From: Acidobacteriota bacterium
Lineage (GTDB): Bacteria; Acidobacteriota; Thermoanaerobaculia; Multivoradales; Multivoraceae
NCBI GenBank assembly: GCA_028877275.1
Contig: JAPPFP010000002.1
Span: 3,182-47,898, forward strand
DNA length: 44,717 nt
Direction: 5' to 3'
The position numbers and the translations under genes were made by a program. Below, piece after piece: positions 33,047 through 41,724 of this stretch; the first letter of the stretch is position 1; each line of letters starts with the position of its first letter. Under the pieces are notes generated by a model. That model did no database searches and was not told where the DNA came from. It saw only the letters and a list, made by a program, of their open reading frames with translations.

Positions 33047-34297
33047 ATGCGCAAGTGTCTGATTCCGCTCGCGCTGAGCGTGACCCTCGGCACTTCGCCC
33101 GGTCTCGCGCAGGGCGACGAGGAGAACGTTCCTCAGGAGCCGGCGACGCTTGGACAGGCGATCCGCGACGCGGACGTTTCGGTCGGTCTCCGCTACCGCG
33201 TCGAGCAGTCCGACGACGATGCGTTCGACAGCGCGGCGCTCGCTTCGACGCTGCGGACGACCCTCAAGCTGCAGACGAAGGCCTTCCGCGGCTTCTCGTT
33301 CCTGCTGGAGGCGGAGGAGGTAACCCCGGTCGGCAACGACCGCACCTACCGCAACCTCGGTTACGGCGGCCTCGACAACGGCGTCCGCGACCGGCCGGTC
33401 ATCGCCGACCCGGCGCTCACCGCGATCAACCAGGCGGCCGCCAGGCTGGAGCGCGGGCCGGCGGCATTCACGCTGGGCCGGACGGAAATTCTGATCGGCG
33501 ACCAGCGCTTCGTCGGCGCGGTCGGCTGGCGGCAGCATCACCAGGCCTTCGACGCGGCGGCGCTCGACGCGAAGCTCAATGCCGACTGGACGCTCCGCTA
33601 CGCCTTCCTCGACCGCGCCCACCGGATCACCGGCGCCGAGGAACCGATGGGATCGCACGTCCTCTACGTTTCCGGACCGGCCGGCCCCGGCAACCTGGCT
33701 CTCTTCGGCTATCTGCTGGACTACGAACGGCCCGGCGCCGAAGCGAACTCGACCTCCAACTGGGGCGCCAGCTACAACGGCTCCCACGGCGCGGGCGCGG
33801 CCTCGGTTCTGTGGGAACTCCAGTACGCCGTGCAGTCGGACTGGGCGGACCATCCCGGCAGCGTCGACCTCGACTACCAGAAGACCGGCATCGGCTTCAC
33901 GCGCGGCGACATCAGCATGCGCGCGGTGCGCGAAGCCCTCGACGGCGACGGGACGTACGGCTTCCGCACCCCGCTGGCGACGCTTCACGGTTTCAACGGC
34001 TGGACCGACAAGTTCCTCGGTACCCCCGCGAACGGCCTGGTCGACGTGTACCTGCGCCTCGACCACAACCTGGACACCTGGAACTGGACGATTCGCTGGC
34101 ACCAGTTCCGGTCCGCGGTCGGCAGCTTGGACTACGGCACCGAGATCGACGCGATGGCGGTCTGGAACACGCCCTGGAAGCAGGACTTCGGCATCAAGCT
34201 GGCGCAGTACAGCGCGGACGACTTCGGCACCGACACGTTCAAGGTCTGGGTGTGGACCTCCTGGAACGTCAGCCTGCGATCCGCAGGCGGCCGCTGA
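33047..34297 (+). CDS. Outer-membrane porin-like protein, alginate-export family type
   Basis: About 416 residues with a signal peptide (MRKCLIPLALSVTLGTSPGL, cleavage after AQG). The mature chain alternates aromatic and polar residues as in transmembrane beta strands. It carries the block LGRTEILIGDQRFVGAVGWR followed by QAFDAAAL, which recalls alginate-export (AlgE-like) porins. The end, VWVWTSWNVSLRSAGGR, lacks the usual terminal Phe. It probably forms a substrate-specific outer-membrane channel. It follows the DUF3604 gene after 94 bp, suggesting a joint uptake-and-processing role. The last 29 bp overlap the convergent aconitase X small-subunit gene. Confidence 0.78.
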   Translation: MRKCLIPLALSVTLGTSPGLAQGDEENVPQEPATLGQAIRDADVSVGLRYRVEQSDDDAFDSAALASTLRTTLKLQTKAFRGFSFLLEAEEVTPVGNDRTYRNLGYGGLDNGVRDRPVIADPALTAINQAAARLERGPAAFTLGRTEILIGDQRFVGAVGWRQHHQAFDAAALDAKLNADWTLRYAFLDRAHRITGAEEPMGSHVLYVSGPAGPGNLALFGYLLDYERPGAEANSTSNWGASYNGSHGAGAASVLWELQYAVQSDWADHPGSVDLDYQKTGIGFTRGDISMRAVREALDGDGTYGFRTPLATLHGFNGWTDKFLGTPANGLVDVYLRLDHNLDTWNWTIRWHQFRSAVGSLDYGTEIDAMAVWNTPWKQDFGIKLAQYSADDFGTDTFKVWVWTSWNVSLRSAGGR

Positions 34298-34691
34298 GGT
34301 CGAGGGAGGCCTCGGCTCCGTCCGGCAGAGCCTTCCAGTCGGCCGCTTCGAGCAGGACCACCGGCGGCGACTCGTCGTAGAGCTCGCGGGCCACAGCGGC
34401 GCCCAGCGCCAGAATGCCGTCGAGTTCGCGCAGTACGACGGCGGCCGGGGCCGTACCCAGACGAACGCCCTCCAGCAGCACCGAACTCGAACTGCTCGAC
34501 CCGCGCCCGTACGGCAGGACCAGAATGCGACCGGCGACACTCTCGCCGCAACGAGGATGGCGCCGGTCGATGATCGTCCCGGCCACCGGATCCACACCGC
34601 CCCAGAACGAAAGCGGCTCCTCGAGTCGTAGCACCGGCCCGGCGCCGGTCCCGGCCACCAGGACTCGCGCTTCAAGCTCCCAGCCGCTCAC
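34269..34691 (-). CDS. Aconitase X small (swivel) subunit, DUF126
   Basis: A 140-residue swivel-domain protein. Near-diagnostic blocks are LRLEEPLSFWGGVDP, GTIIDRRHP, GRILVLPYGRGSSSSSS (containing the family's active-site Ser) and ELYDESPPVVLL. It pairs with the large subunit encoded directly upstream to make a type II (two-subunit) aconitase X. The GTG start at 34691 overlaps the large-subunit stop as GTGA, so translation is coupled. The frame is open further upstream, but the overlap and family length support this start. The 3' end overlaps the porin-like gene by 29 bp. Confidence 0.9.
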   Translation of the reverse strand: MSGWELEARVLVAGTGAGPVLRLEEPLSFWGGVDPVAGTIIDRRHPRCGESVAGRILVLPYGRGSSSSSSVLLEGVRLGTAPAAVVLRELDGILALGAAVARELYDESPPVVLLEAADWKALPDGAEASLDLSGRLRIAG

Positions 34692-36025
34692 GGCCACAAC
34701 TCCGGGTCGCGCCAGAGGCGGGCCGCATGGGCGGAACGAACGCACTCGGCCAGGCTGCCAAAGACGACGTCGAAGCCGACGTTGCCCGGCGCGTAGTGCG
34801 CGAACTTGCCCGAGTTCGTCATCAGCACGCCACCCGCCGGCGTGCGCAGGATCGGCGCCACGACGACGCAGGTGTCGACGACCACGCGGACACCGTGGGC
34901 GCGAAGCCGTTCGAGAGCACCTTCCCGTTCCAGAACGTCGAGCGAGAGCCGGTTCGTGCAGACGACGAACTCGACCCCGGCCGAAGGCGGATGACGCTCG
35001 ACCAGCGGCAGCAGCTCGGCGAACTCGCGCGGAGAGAAGTGAGGGCTGCCCAGGGCCACGACGTCGATCGCCAGGTCCCCGCCGGCGCCGGGACGCGAAG
35101 CCGCAGCCGCGGGGACCGTCGACAGACTGCGCAGCTCGGCGCGCAGATCATCCACGGTGACCTCGATCCACTCCTCGGCGACGGCGCCGCCCAACTCCGG
35201 GTCACGGGATCCCAGCGCAGCCTCCAGCGTCGGCGCCTCGGGCGTGATGCCGACCGCGTGGAACAGGGCGACCGCACCCGAGGAAGCCGCGGCCGCCCCC
35301 AGCGCCTTCAGGCCGTCCTCGTCCGCCTGCTCCAGGCCGAGCAGAACAGGAATCCGGTTGCCGCAGCGCTCCCCGACCAGATAGCCGATCGCCGGCAGCA
35401 ACCAGGACGCGCTCCGGACAGCCGGCGGCAACGCCCGCAGGTCGAACACGACCTGCCCGCGCCGGTTCTCCTCGAGGTGCAGTCCCACGGCCGGCGCGCG
35501 CCCCGTGATCGCCGCGCAAATGTCGATGAAGTCGCCGTAGCGGTGGGTGCGCGCACCGAGGACCGAGTTCGCGAACACGATCGCATTGCTCTCGGCCCAG
35601 GCGACCTGCTGCCCGAACGCCGGCCTGGGCGTCGCCTGGTAGGGCGCGCAGGTCCAGATCGTCCGGCAACCCATCTCCTCGTAGCACTGCATCAGCCGCA
35701 GCGCCTTCGCCCGGCGTTCCGCCGTGCCCGCGAACTCCTCCGGGTGCAGCAGGTCGAGGCCGCCCACGTTGAGCGTTGTCGGCACGCGGACGCGCGCACC
35801 GCCCGCAACCAGGAGCTCCGCGAAGTCGACGCCCGAGTCACCGTGATAGAGGCAACCGTCGATGTGGGCGCCCTCGATGTCGAGCAGCCGCTCCGCGCCA
35901 AAGACGCCGGCCATCGTGACCAGGACGCGCATCGCGACCGCCGCGGCTTGACCGCACTCGCCCGCGAGCATGGCCCGGTCGCGGTCGGTCAGCTCGACCG
36001 TCTCGGGCGTGTTCGCGGCTGCCAT
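34688..36025 (-). CDS. Aconitase X large (catalytic) subunit, DUF521
   Basis: A 445-residue protein with the AcnX catalytic-domain blocks: HIDGCLYHGDSGVDFAELL, VPTTLNVGGLDLLHPEEF, TCAPYQATP, ESNAIVFANSVLGARTHRYG, DTCVVVAPIL and MTNSGKFAHYAPG. Cysteines C126, C386 and C428 sit where the iron-sulfur ligands are expected. Characterised relatives dehydrate cis-3-hydroxy-L-proline (bacteria) or mevalonate 5-phosphate (archaea). Neither hydroxyproline enzymes nor the archaeal decarboxylase are nearby, so the substrate is open. The ATG follows a TACACT -10 element by 8 bases, indicating a leaderless message. It is coupled to the small subunit. Confidence 0.92.
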   Translation of the reverse strand: MAAANTPETVELTDRDRAMLAGECGQAAAVAMRVLVTMAGVFGAERLLDIEGAHIDGCLYHGDSGVDFAELLVAGGARVRVPTTLNVGGLDLLHPEEFAGTAERRAKALRLMQCYEEMGCRTIWTCAPYQATPRPAFGQQVAWAESNAIVFANSVLGARTHRYGDFIDICAAITGRAPAVGLHLEENRRGQVVFDLRALPPAVRSASWLLPAIGYLVGERCGNRIPVLLGLEQADEDGLKALGAAAASSGAVALFHAVGITPEAPTLEAALGSRDPELGGAVAEEWIEVTVDDLRAELRSLSTVPAAAASRPGAGGDLAIDVVALGSPHFSPREFAELLPLVERHPPSAGVEFVVCTNRLSLDVLEREGALERLRAHGVRVVVDTCVVVAPILRTPAGGVLMTNSGKFAHYAPGNVGFDVVFGSLAECVRSAHAARLWRDPELWP

Positions 36026-36033
36026 GGGCCGTC

Positions 36034-36039
36034 AGTGTA
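36034..36039 (-). promoter_or_regulatory. -10 element TACACT for aconitase X, leaderless type
   Basis: On the minus strand TACACT is followed by 8 bases and the ATG at 36025. It is the mirror image of the element at 36048-36053. Confidence 0.5.
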
Positions 36040-36047
36040 GCTATGGG

Positions 36048-36053
36048 TACACT
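36048..36053 (+). promoter_or_regulatory. -10 element TACACT for the acyl-CoA synthetase operon
   Basis: TACACT on the plus strand lies 8 bases from its minus-strand copy, so two promoters fire outward back to back. It overlaps the ATG at 36043, which argues against that start and for 36139 with an 85-base leader. Confidence 0.45.
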
Positions 36054-36138
36054 CGCGGCTCTTTCCAGCAGATCCGAGCAACGCAACAACCAGGAAACCA
36101 GGGCGCCGGCCTGTTCCGGCGCCGGCGGAGAGGCCCGC

Positions 36139-37719
36139 ATGGCGATCGACCTCGAACTACAGGAACGACTCATGGCGGCAGCGCCCTACGGCATGGGCTT
36201 CGCGGTGCACGCTGACGTGGCTCCCGAGCGAATGGCGGTGCTGTCGAAGTACGGCGGCCGGACTCTCGGCGAACTGAACGCCAACGCCAACCGCCTGGCC
36301 CGCGTGCTGCGGGCGCACGGCGTCGGTCCCGACGTTGGCGTCGCCCTGCTGTGCCGGAACCGGCCCGAGTTCATCGAAACGGTCGTCGCCTGCCAGCGCT
36401 CCGGCGGACGCATGACGCCGATCAACTGGCACCTCTCGCCACCCGAGGTCGCCTACATCGTCGACAACTGCGAAGCCCGGGTCCTGATTGCCGACGAGGC
36501 CTTCGCGCCGGCCGTCGCCGCCGCCCGGGCCACGGCGAGCCACTTGCGGCTGACTCTCGCCGTCGGCGGCGAGATCGAGGGCGCCGAGTCCTACGACGAG
36601 GCGCTGGCGGCCGAGGACGGCTCGAACATCGACGACCCGATCCTCGGCGCGCCGATGCTCTACACCTCGGGCACCACCGGTCATCCCAAGGGCGTCTACC
36701 GCAAGGCCGATCCGACGCCGACGCCGTTCCTGCTGGCGGTCCGCGAGTCGGGCGACTTTGAGCCGGACACGGACTGTTCGCTCGTCACCGGGCCGCTCTA
36801 CCACGCCGCGCCGCTGGGCCTCAACCTGGCGATGCCGATGGGCGCCGGCGTCGGTTCCGTGCTGATGGACAAGTGGGACGCGGAAGAGACCCTGGCGCTC
36901 ATCGACCGCCACCGGGTCACTCACACGCACATGGTGGCGACGATGTTCCACCGCATGCTCGCGCTGCCGCCGGAGGTGCGCCAGCGCTACGACGTCTCCT
37001 CGATGCGCTGGCTCTGCCACGGCGCGGCGCCGACGCCGGTCCACGTCAAGCACAAGATCATCGACTGGTTCGGCCCCGTGGTCTGGGAGTACTACGCCGC
37101 CACCGAGGGCGGCACGTTCTGGGTCGACTCGAAGGAGTGGCTGGAGAAGCCCGGCAGCGTCGGCCGCACGGTCGAGGGAACGAAGTACAAGGTGCTCGAC
37201 GACGACGGCGAACCGGTGCCGGACGGCGCCACCGGCACGGTGTACTTCGAGGCGCCCCAGAACAGCTTCGTCTACTTCAAGGCTCCCGAGAAGACCGCCT
37301 CCGCCTACCGGGACGACTACTTCACGATGGGCGACATGGGCTACGTCGACGAGGATGGCTACCTGTTCCTGACCGGCCGGTCGGCGGAGACGATCATCGC
37401 CGGCGGCGTCAACATCTACCCCCAGGAGATCGACGACGTGCTCCAGCAGCACCCGGCCGTCTACGAGGTGTGCACCGTCGGCGTGCCCCACGAGGAGTGG
37501 GGCGAAAGCGTCAAGTCCGTGGTCGAGGTCGACGAGGGCTTCGAGGCGGGCGAGGACCTGGCCGAGGAACTCCTCGCCTGGTGCCGCGAAAACCTGCCCG
37601 ACTTCAAGAGGCCGCGCTCCATCGACTTCGCGACCGACCTGCCGAGGATGCCCACCGGCAAGATCCAGCGCGGCCTCGTCCGGGCGCCGTACTGGAAGGG
37701 CCGCGAGCGGCAGATCTGA
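36139..37719 (+). CDS. Acyl-CoA synthetase (AMP-forming, ANL superfamily)
   Basis: A 526-residue adenylate-forming ligase. The P-loop YTSGTTGHPKGV starts at residue 175. Other blocks are WEYYAATEGG, GDMGYVDEDGYLFLTGRSAE (hinge and Asp) and the C-terminal catalytic Lys in PTGKIQR (K508). It should activate a fatty or other carboxylic acid to its CoA ester. An upstream ATG at 36043 is in frame, but similarity starts at MAIDLELQERL, which has GGAG 11 bases before it. It is the first gene of a four-gene operon with a quinone oxidoreductase, an LLM protein and a PQQ dehydrogenase. The acid is not identifiable. Confidence 0.92.
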   Translation: MAIDLELQERLMAAAPYGMGFAVHADVAPERMAVLSKYGGRTLGELNANANRLARVLRAHGVGPDVGVALLCRNRPEFIETVVACQRSGGRMTPINWHLSPPEVAYIVDNCEARVLIADEAFAPAVAAARATASHLRLTLAVGGEIEGAESYDEALAAEDGSNIDDPILGAPMLYTSGTTGHPKGVYRKADPTPTPFLLAVRESGDFEPDTDCSLVTGPLYHAAPLGLNLAMPMGAGVGSVLMDKWDAEETLALIDRHRVTHTHMVATMFHRMLALPPEVRQRYDVSSMRWLCHGAAPTPVHVKHKIIDWFGPVVWEYYAATEGGTFWVDSKEWLEKPGSVGRTVEGTKYKVLDDDGEPVPDGATGTVYFEAPQNSFVYFKAPEKTASAYRDDYFTMGDMGYVDEDGYLFLTGRSAETIIAGGVNIYPQEIDDVLQQHPAVYEVCTVGVPHEEWGESVKSVVEVDEGFEAGEDLAEELLAWCRENLPDFKRPRSIDFATDLPRMPTGKIQRGLVRAPYWKGRERQI

Positions 37720-37755
37720 CAGCCGGCTTCCCCAAACTACATCTCAGAGGCAACC

Positions 37756-38730
37756 ATGAAGGCAGTTGTATGCAGTGCGTTCGGCCCCCCGGAGAACCTG
37801 ACGATCGAGGAGCTTCCCGATCCGGTTCCGGAACCGGGCGAGGTTGTCGTCGACATCCGCGCGGCGGCAATCACCTGGCCCGATACCCTGATCATCGAGA
37901 ACCGCTACCAGTTCCGGGGAGAGCCGCCCTTCGTCGTCGGCGGTGAGGTGGGCGGCAGGATCGCGGCCGTCGGCCCGGACGTGGAAGGCCTGGCAGTCGG
38001 CGACGACGTGGTCGGCGGCGGCGGCACCGGCGGCTTCGCCGAGCAGGTGCTGCTCAAGGCGTCGCAGGTGCGCAAGCTGCCGCCGGGACTCGGCCACGCG
38101 GAGGCCACGGGCTACGGCTACGCCTACGGCACCGGCCACTACGCGCTGAAGTACCGCGGCGACCTCAAGCCGGGCGAGACGCTCCTCGTGCTCGGCGCCG
38201 CCGGCGGCGTCGGCCTTGCCGCCCTGGAGCTGGGCAAGGTGATGGGCGCCCGGGTGATCGCCGCGGCCTCGAGCGAGGAGAAGCTGGCGCTCTGCCGCGA
38301 ACGCGGCGCCGACGAGACGATCAACTACGCCGAGGAGGATCTGAAGAACCGCGCCAAGGAGCTGACGGACGGCAAGGGAGTGGACCTCGTCTACGACGCG
38401 GTCGGCGGCGATTACGCCGAGGCAGCGCTCCGCGCCACGAACTGGCGCGGCCGGTTCCTGGTCATCGGCTTCACCGCCGGCATTCCGCGCATGCCGCTCA
38501 ACCTCACGCTGCTCAAGGGCTGCGACATCGTCGGCGTGTTCTGGGGCGCCTCCCGGATGCGCGAGCCGGAGCTCTTCGAGGCGACGAGGGTGGAGACCGA
38601 GGCCCTCGCCGCCTCCGGCAAGATCCAGCCCTACATCTCGCGCCGCTACCCCCTGGAAGAAGTGCCGCAGGCGCTTCGCGACATGATGGACCGCAAGATC
38701 ATCGGCAAGATGGTCATGCAGGGCTCCTGA
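37756..38730 (+). CDS. NADPH:quinone oxidoreductase / zinc-free MDR protein
   Basis: A 324-residue medium-chain reductase without the catalytic or structural zinc cysteines. It shows PGEVVVDIRAAAITWPDTLI, VVGGEVGGRIAAVG, the nucleotide-binding LVLGAAGGVGLAALELGK and FLVIGFTAG. This is the quinone oxidoreductase (Zta1/QOR) branch, which reduces quinones or enoyl compounds with NADPH. AGAGG lies about 5 bases before the ATG. It sits 36 bp after the acyl-CoA synthetase and 13 bp before the LLM gene, so it is probably part of the same message. Confidence 0.92.
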   Translation: MKAVVCSAFGPPENLTIEELPDPVPEPGEVVVDIRAAAITWPDTLIIENRYQFRGEPPFVVGGEVGGRIAAVGPDVEGLAVGDDVVGGGGTGGFAEQVLLKASQVRKLPPGLGHAEATGYGYAYGTGHYALKYRGDLKPGETLLVLGAAGGVGLAALELGKVMGARVIAAASSEEKLALCRERGADETINYAEEDLKNRAKELTDGKGVDLVYDAVGGDYAEAALRATNWRGRFLVIGFTAGIPRMPLNLTLLKGCDIVGVFWGASRMREPELFEATRVETEALAASGKIQPYISRRYPLEEVPQALRDMMDRKIIGKMVMQGS

Positions 38731-38743
38731 AGGAGACAACGAG

Positions 38744-39670
38744 ATGAAGTTCGGCGCACAGGTCACCGTCTATCGCAACACCTGGGACAGCGTCCGGGAG
38801 GTTGCCGAGCTGCTCGACCAGGGCCCCTGGGACAGCATCTGGTACGCCGACCACTACCTGCCGCCCCCGGGGCTCAAGGAAGAGGAACACCTCGCGGCGC
38901 AGGAGGCCTTTACCGTCGCCGCGGCCACCGCGAGCATCACGAAGAACCTGAAGATCGGCCACCTGGTTCTCGGCAACACGTACCGGAACCCCGGCCTGGT
39001 CGCCAAGATGGCAGGCACCCTGGACCACATCTCCCACGGCCGCTTCGTGCTCGGGATCGGCGCGGCCTGGTTCAAGCGGGAGCACGAGGCCTACGGCTGG
39101 ACGTTCCCCTCGATGAAGGAGCGCCAGGACCGCTTCGAGGAGGCGGTCGAACTGCTCCGAGCACTGTTCCGCTCGAACGAGCCGGTCGACTTCCAGGGCA
39201 AGTACTACCAACTCGACTCGGCGCCCCTCTCGCCCGGCTGTTACGGAGACCCAATCCCCATCCTGATCGGCGGCACCGGCGAGAAGCGGACGCTGCGCAC
39301 CCTGGCGCGCCACGGCGACGTGATGAACCTCGACGGCTGGGCGCGCGGCCCGATGACCCGGGAGTACTTCCGGCACAAGGTCGCCGTCGTCAACCGGCAC
39401 TGCGAGGACGCGGGCCGGGACCCGGGCGAGATCCGGCACACGGTGCTGATGCCGACCTTCGTGACCGACGACGAGGCCGCCGCCGGGCGCTTCATCGCAG
39501 CCCGGGGCCTCGGCGAAGGTACGGCGGCGGGCCCGAAGAGCTACGTCATCGACCGGATCGGCGAGATAATCGACGCCGGCGCCCACGAGATCATGATCGG
39601 CGGCATTCCGACGCACCGTCTCGACCACTACCAGATGGTCGCGGAAGAGATCATCCCCGCCTTCGACTGA
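38744..39670 (+). CDS. LLM class flavin-dependent oxidoreductase
   Basis: A 308-residue luciferase-like monooxygenase: MKFGAQVTVY, DSIWYADHYLPPPG, LKIGHLVLGNTYRNPGLVAK, LDHISHGRFVLGIGAAW, YYQLDSAPLSP and PILIGGTGEKRTLR. The pattern fits the F420-dependent branch (TIGR03560-like), though FMN use cannot be excluded from sequence. AAGGAG is 8 bases before the ATG. It is the second LLM paralogue in the window; the other, at about 24310, follows the beta-oxidation enzyme. Its operon position suggests an oxidation step in the same pathway as the acyl-CoA synthetase. Confidence 0.92.
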   Translation: MKFGAQVTVYRNTWDSVREVAELLDQGPWDSIWYADHYLPPPGLKEEEHLAAQEAFTVAAATASITKNLKIGHLVLGNTYRNPGLVAKMAGTLDHISHGRFVLGIGAAWFKREHEAYGWTFPSMKERQDRFEEAVELLRALFRSNEPVDFQGKYYQLDSAPLSPGCYGDPIPILIGGTGEKRTLRTLARHGDVMNLDGWARGPMTREYFRHKVAVVNRHCEDAGRDPGEIRHTVLMPTFVTDDEAAAGRFIAARGLGEGTAAGPKSYVIDRIGEIIDAGAHEIMIGGIPTHRLDHYQMVAEEIIPAFD

Positions 39671-39675
39671 GGCGG

Positions 39676-41724
39676 ATGTCCGGCGAGGCTCAGCCGGCAC
39701 CCGCGGCGGCGCTCCTTGGCGCCGCACTTCTACTGCCGGGCGTCGCCCAGATTCGGGCACAGGACACGGACTGGCCGACGATCACCGGCGGCAACGACGC
39801 AGGCCGCTACGCCGCGCTCGACCAGATCGACGCCTCGAACTTCGCTCGCCTCGAACCGGCCTGGCGCTGGCGGCTGCCGGACAACGACCTGATGGCGAAC
39901 GACCCGCGCTTCGAAGACGCGTCGATGAAGCAGCGCACCCACGTCACGACGCCGATCAAGATCGGCGAGCGGCTCTACGTCGTCACCGGCTACGGCATCG
40001 CCGCCGCCGTCGATCCGGCAACGGGCACGACGGTCTGGAAGCACGATCCGCAGAGCTACGGCCACGGCCGGCCCACGAACCACGGCTTCACGCACAAGGG
40101 ACCCAGCTTCTGGCGCGACCCCGAGCGCCCCGAGGCGCCGGGCCGTCTCATCTACGCCAGCACGGACGCCATCCTGCGCGCCGTCTACGCCGACGAAGGC
40201 ACGCCGGTGCGCTCCTTCGGCAACCACGGCGGCGTCGATCTGACCACCGGCCTGCACCGGGCCGTCGAACGCCGCAAGTACACGGTCAGCTCACCGGCGA
40301 CCATCTGCCGCGACGTCGCGATCGTCGGCTCGTCCATCTCGGACGGTCCGCTCGGGCCGGACGACGGACCGCCCGGCGACGTGCGCGGCTTCGACGTCCG
40401 GACCGGGCGGCAGCTCTGGACCTTCCACACCGTGCCCCAGGAGGGCGAGCACGGCACGGACACCTGGGAGGACGAATCCTGGCGGATCACCGGCGGCGCC
40501 AACGTCTGGGGCCTGATGAGCACCGACGAGGAACTCGGCCTCGCCTACCTGCCGACCAGCACGCCGACGAACGACTGGTATGGCGGCCATCGCCGCGGCG
40601 ACAACCTCTACGCGGAGAGCCTGGTCGCCGTCGACTGCGAGACGGGCGAGCGCCGCTGGCACTTCCAGGCCGTCCACCACGGCCTCTGGGACTACGACTT
40701 CGCCGCGCCGGCCGTGCTGGGCGACCTCGTCGTCGACGGTCGCACCGTCCAGGCGGCGATGCTGCCCAGCAAGCAGGCGTTCCTCTACGTCTTCGACCGG
40801 GAGACCGGCGACCCCCTCTGGCCCATCGAGGAACGGCAGGTCCCCCAGACGGGCATCCCCGGCGAGCAGACCTCGGCCAGCCAGCCCTTCCCCACCAAAC
40901 CGCCGCCGTTCGACCGCCAGGGCATGCAGCTCGCCGACGTCATCGACTTCACCCCTGAAGTCCGCGCCGAGGCGGAGCGCATCCTGACCTCGTATCAGTA
41001 CGGGCCGATGTACACGCCGCCCAGCGAGCGCGGCACCGTCGCCATGCCCGGCTTCGAAGGCGGCGCGAGCTGGCCCGGCGGCGCCTTCGACCCGGACACC
41101 GGCCGGCTCTACGTGCCGTCCTTCACGGCGCCGATCCTGATCACGCTGCGGAGGCCAGACCCGAACCGCTCCTCCTTCGACTTCGTGGCCAGGGTCTCGG
41201 GCTTTCACGGCCCCTTCGACCTGCCGATCTCGAAGCCGCCGTACTCGCGCGTCACCGCCTACGACATGAGCCGCGGCGACATTGCCTGGCAGATTCCCCT
41301 AGGCGAGGGACCGCGGCGGCATCCCCGACTCGCCGGCCTCGACCTGCCGCTCCTGGGCTCAGGGGTCCGCGGGCATGCTCTCGTCACGAAGACGCTGCTC
41401 ATTGTGAGCTCCGGGCATTCCCGCTCGTTCCGGTACCAGGAGGCGAAAGCGGAGCGCGAGTGGAACGAACAGCCCGAGGAAGTCACCGGCGGCCTCGCCT
41501 GGACCAATCCGCGGTCCGCGGCGCGCGAAGACTGGCGCTACACCGTGCCGGCCCTACGAGCCTTCGACAAGGCGACCGGCGAACTGGTCGCGGAGGTCGA
41601 GCTGCCGGCCCACTCGGACGGCAGCCCGATCACGTACCTGCACGGCGGCGCGCAGTACGTCGTCGTGTCCATCGGCGGCCGCGGCGAGCCGTTCGAGCTG
41701 ATCGCGTACCGGCTCCCGGGCTAG
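39676..41724 (+). CDS. PQQ-dependent dehydrogenase (quinoprotein)
   Basis: A 682-residue exported quinoprotein. The N-terminus carries a hydrophobic signal (AAALLGAALLLPGVAQ, cleavage near RAQD), then a large beta-propeller with typical W-motif strands such as GRQLWTFHTVPQEGEHGTD, ITGGANVWGLMSTDEELGL, TGERRWHFQAVHHGLWDYD and AFDKATGELVAEVELP. It resembles membrane glucose dehydrogenase and alcohol quinoproteins but has no N-terminal membrane helices and no heme motif, so electrons must leave via a separate carrier. It starts 5 bp after the LLM stop. The stop codon shares CTAG with the convergent NHL gene. No PQQ biosynthesis genes are in the window. Confidence 0.92.
   Translation: MSGEAQPAPAAALLGAALLLPGVAQIRAQDTDWPTITGGNDAGRYAALDQIDASNFARLEPAWRWRLPDNDLMANDPRFEDASMKQRTHVTTPIKIGERLYVVTGYGIAAAVDPATGTTVWKHDPQSYGHGRPTNHGFTHKGPSFWRDPERPEAPGRLIYASTDAILRAVYADEGTPVRSFGNHGGVDLTTGLHRAVERRKYTVSSPATICRDVAIVGSSISDGPLGPDDGPPGDVRGFDVRTGRQLWTFHTVPQEGEHGTDTWEDESWRITGGANVWGLMSTDEELGLAYLPTSTPTNDWYGGHRRGDNLYAESLVAVDCETGERRWHFQAVHHGLWDYDFAAPAVLGDLVVDGRTVQAAMLPSKQAFLYVFDRETGDPLWPIEERQVPQTGIPGEQTSASQPFPTKPPPFDRQGMQLADVIDFTPEVRAEAERILTSYQYGPMYTPPSERGTVAMPGFEGGASWPGGAFDPDTGRLYVPSFTAPILITLRRPDPNRSSFDFVARVSGFHGPFDLPISKPPYSRVTAYDMSRGDIAWQIPLGEGPRRHPRLAGLDLPLLGSGVRGHALVTKTLLIVSSGHSRSFRYQEAKAEREWNEQPEEVTGGLAWTNPRSAAREDWRYTVPALRAFDKATGELVAEVELPAHSDGSPITYLHGGAQYVVVSIGGRGEPFELIAYRLPG

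Noticed and set aside
36043..36138. ATG at 36043 as the start of the acyl-CoA synthetase
   Set aside because: It overlaps a -10 candidate, encodes a polar segment without family similarity, and a better start with GGAG lies at 36139.
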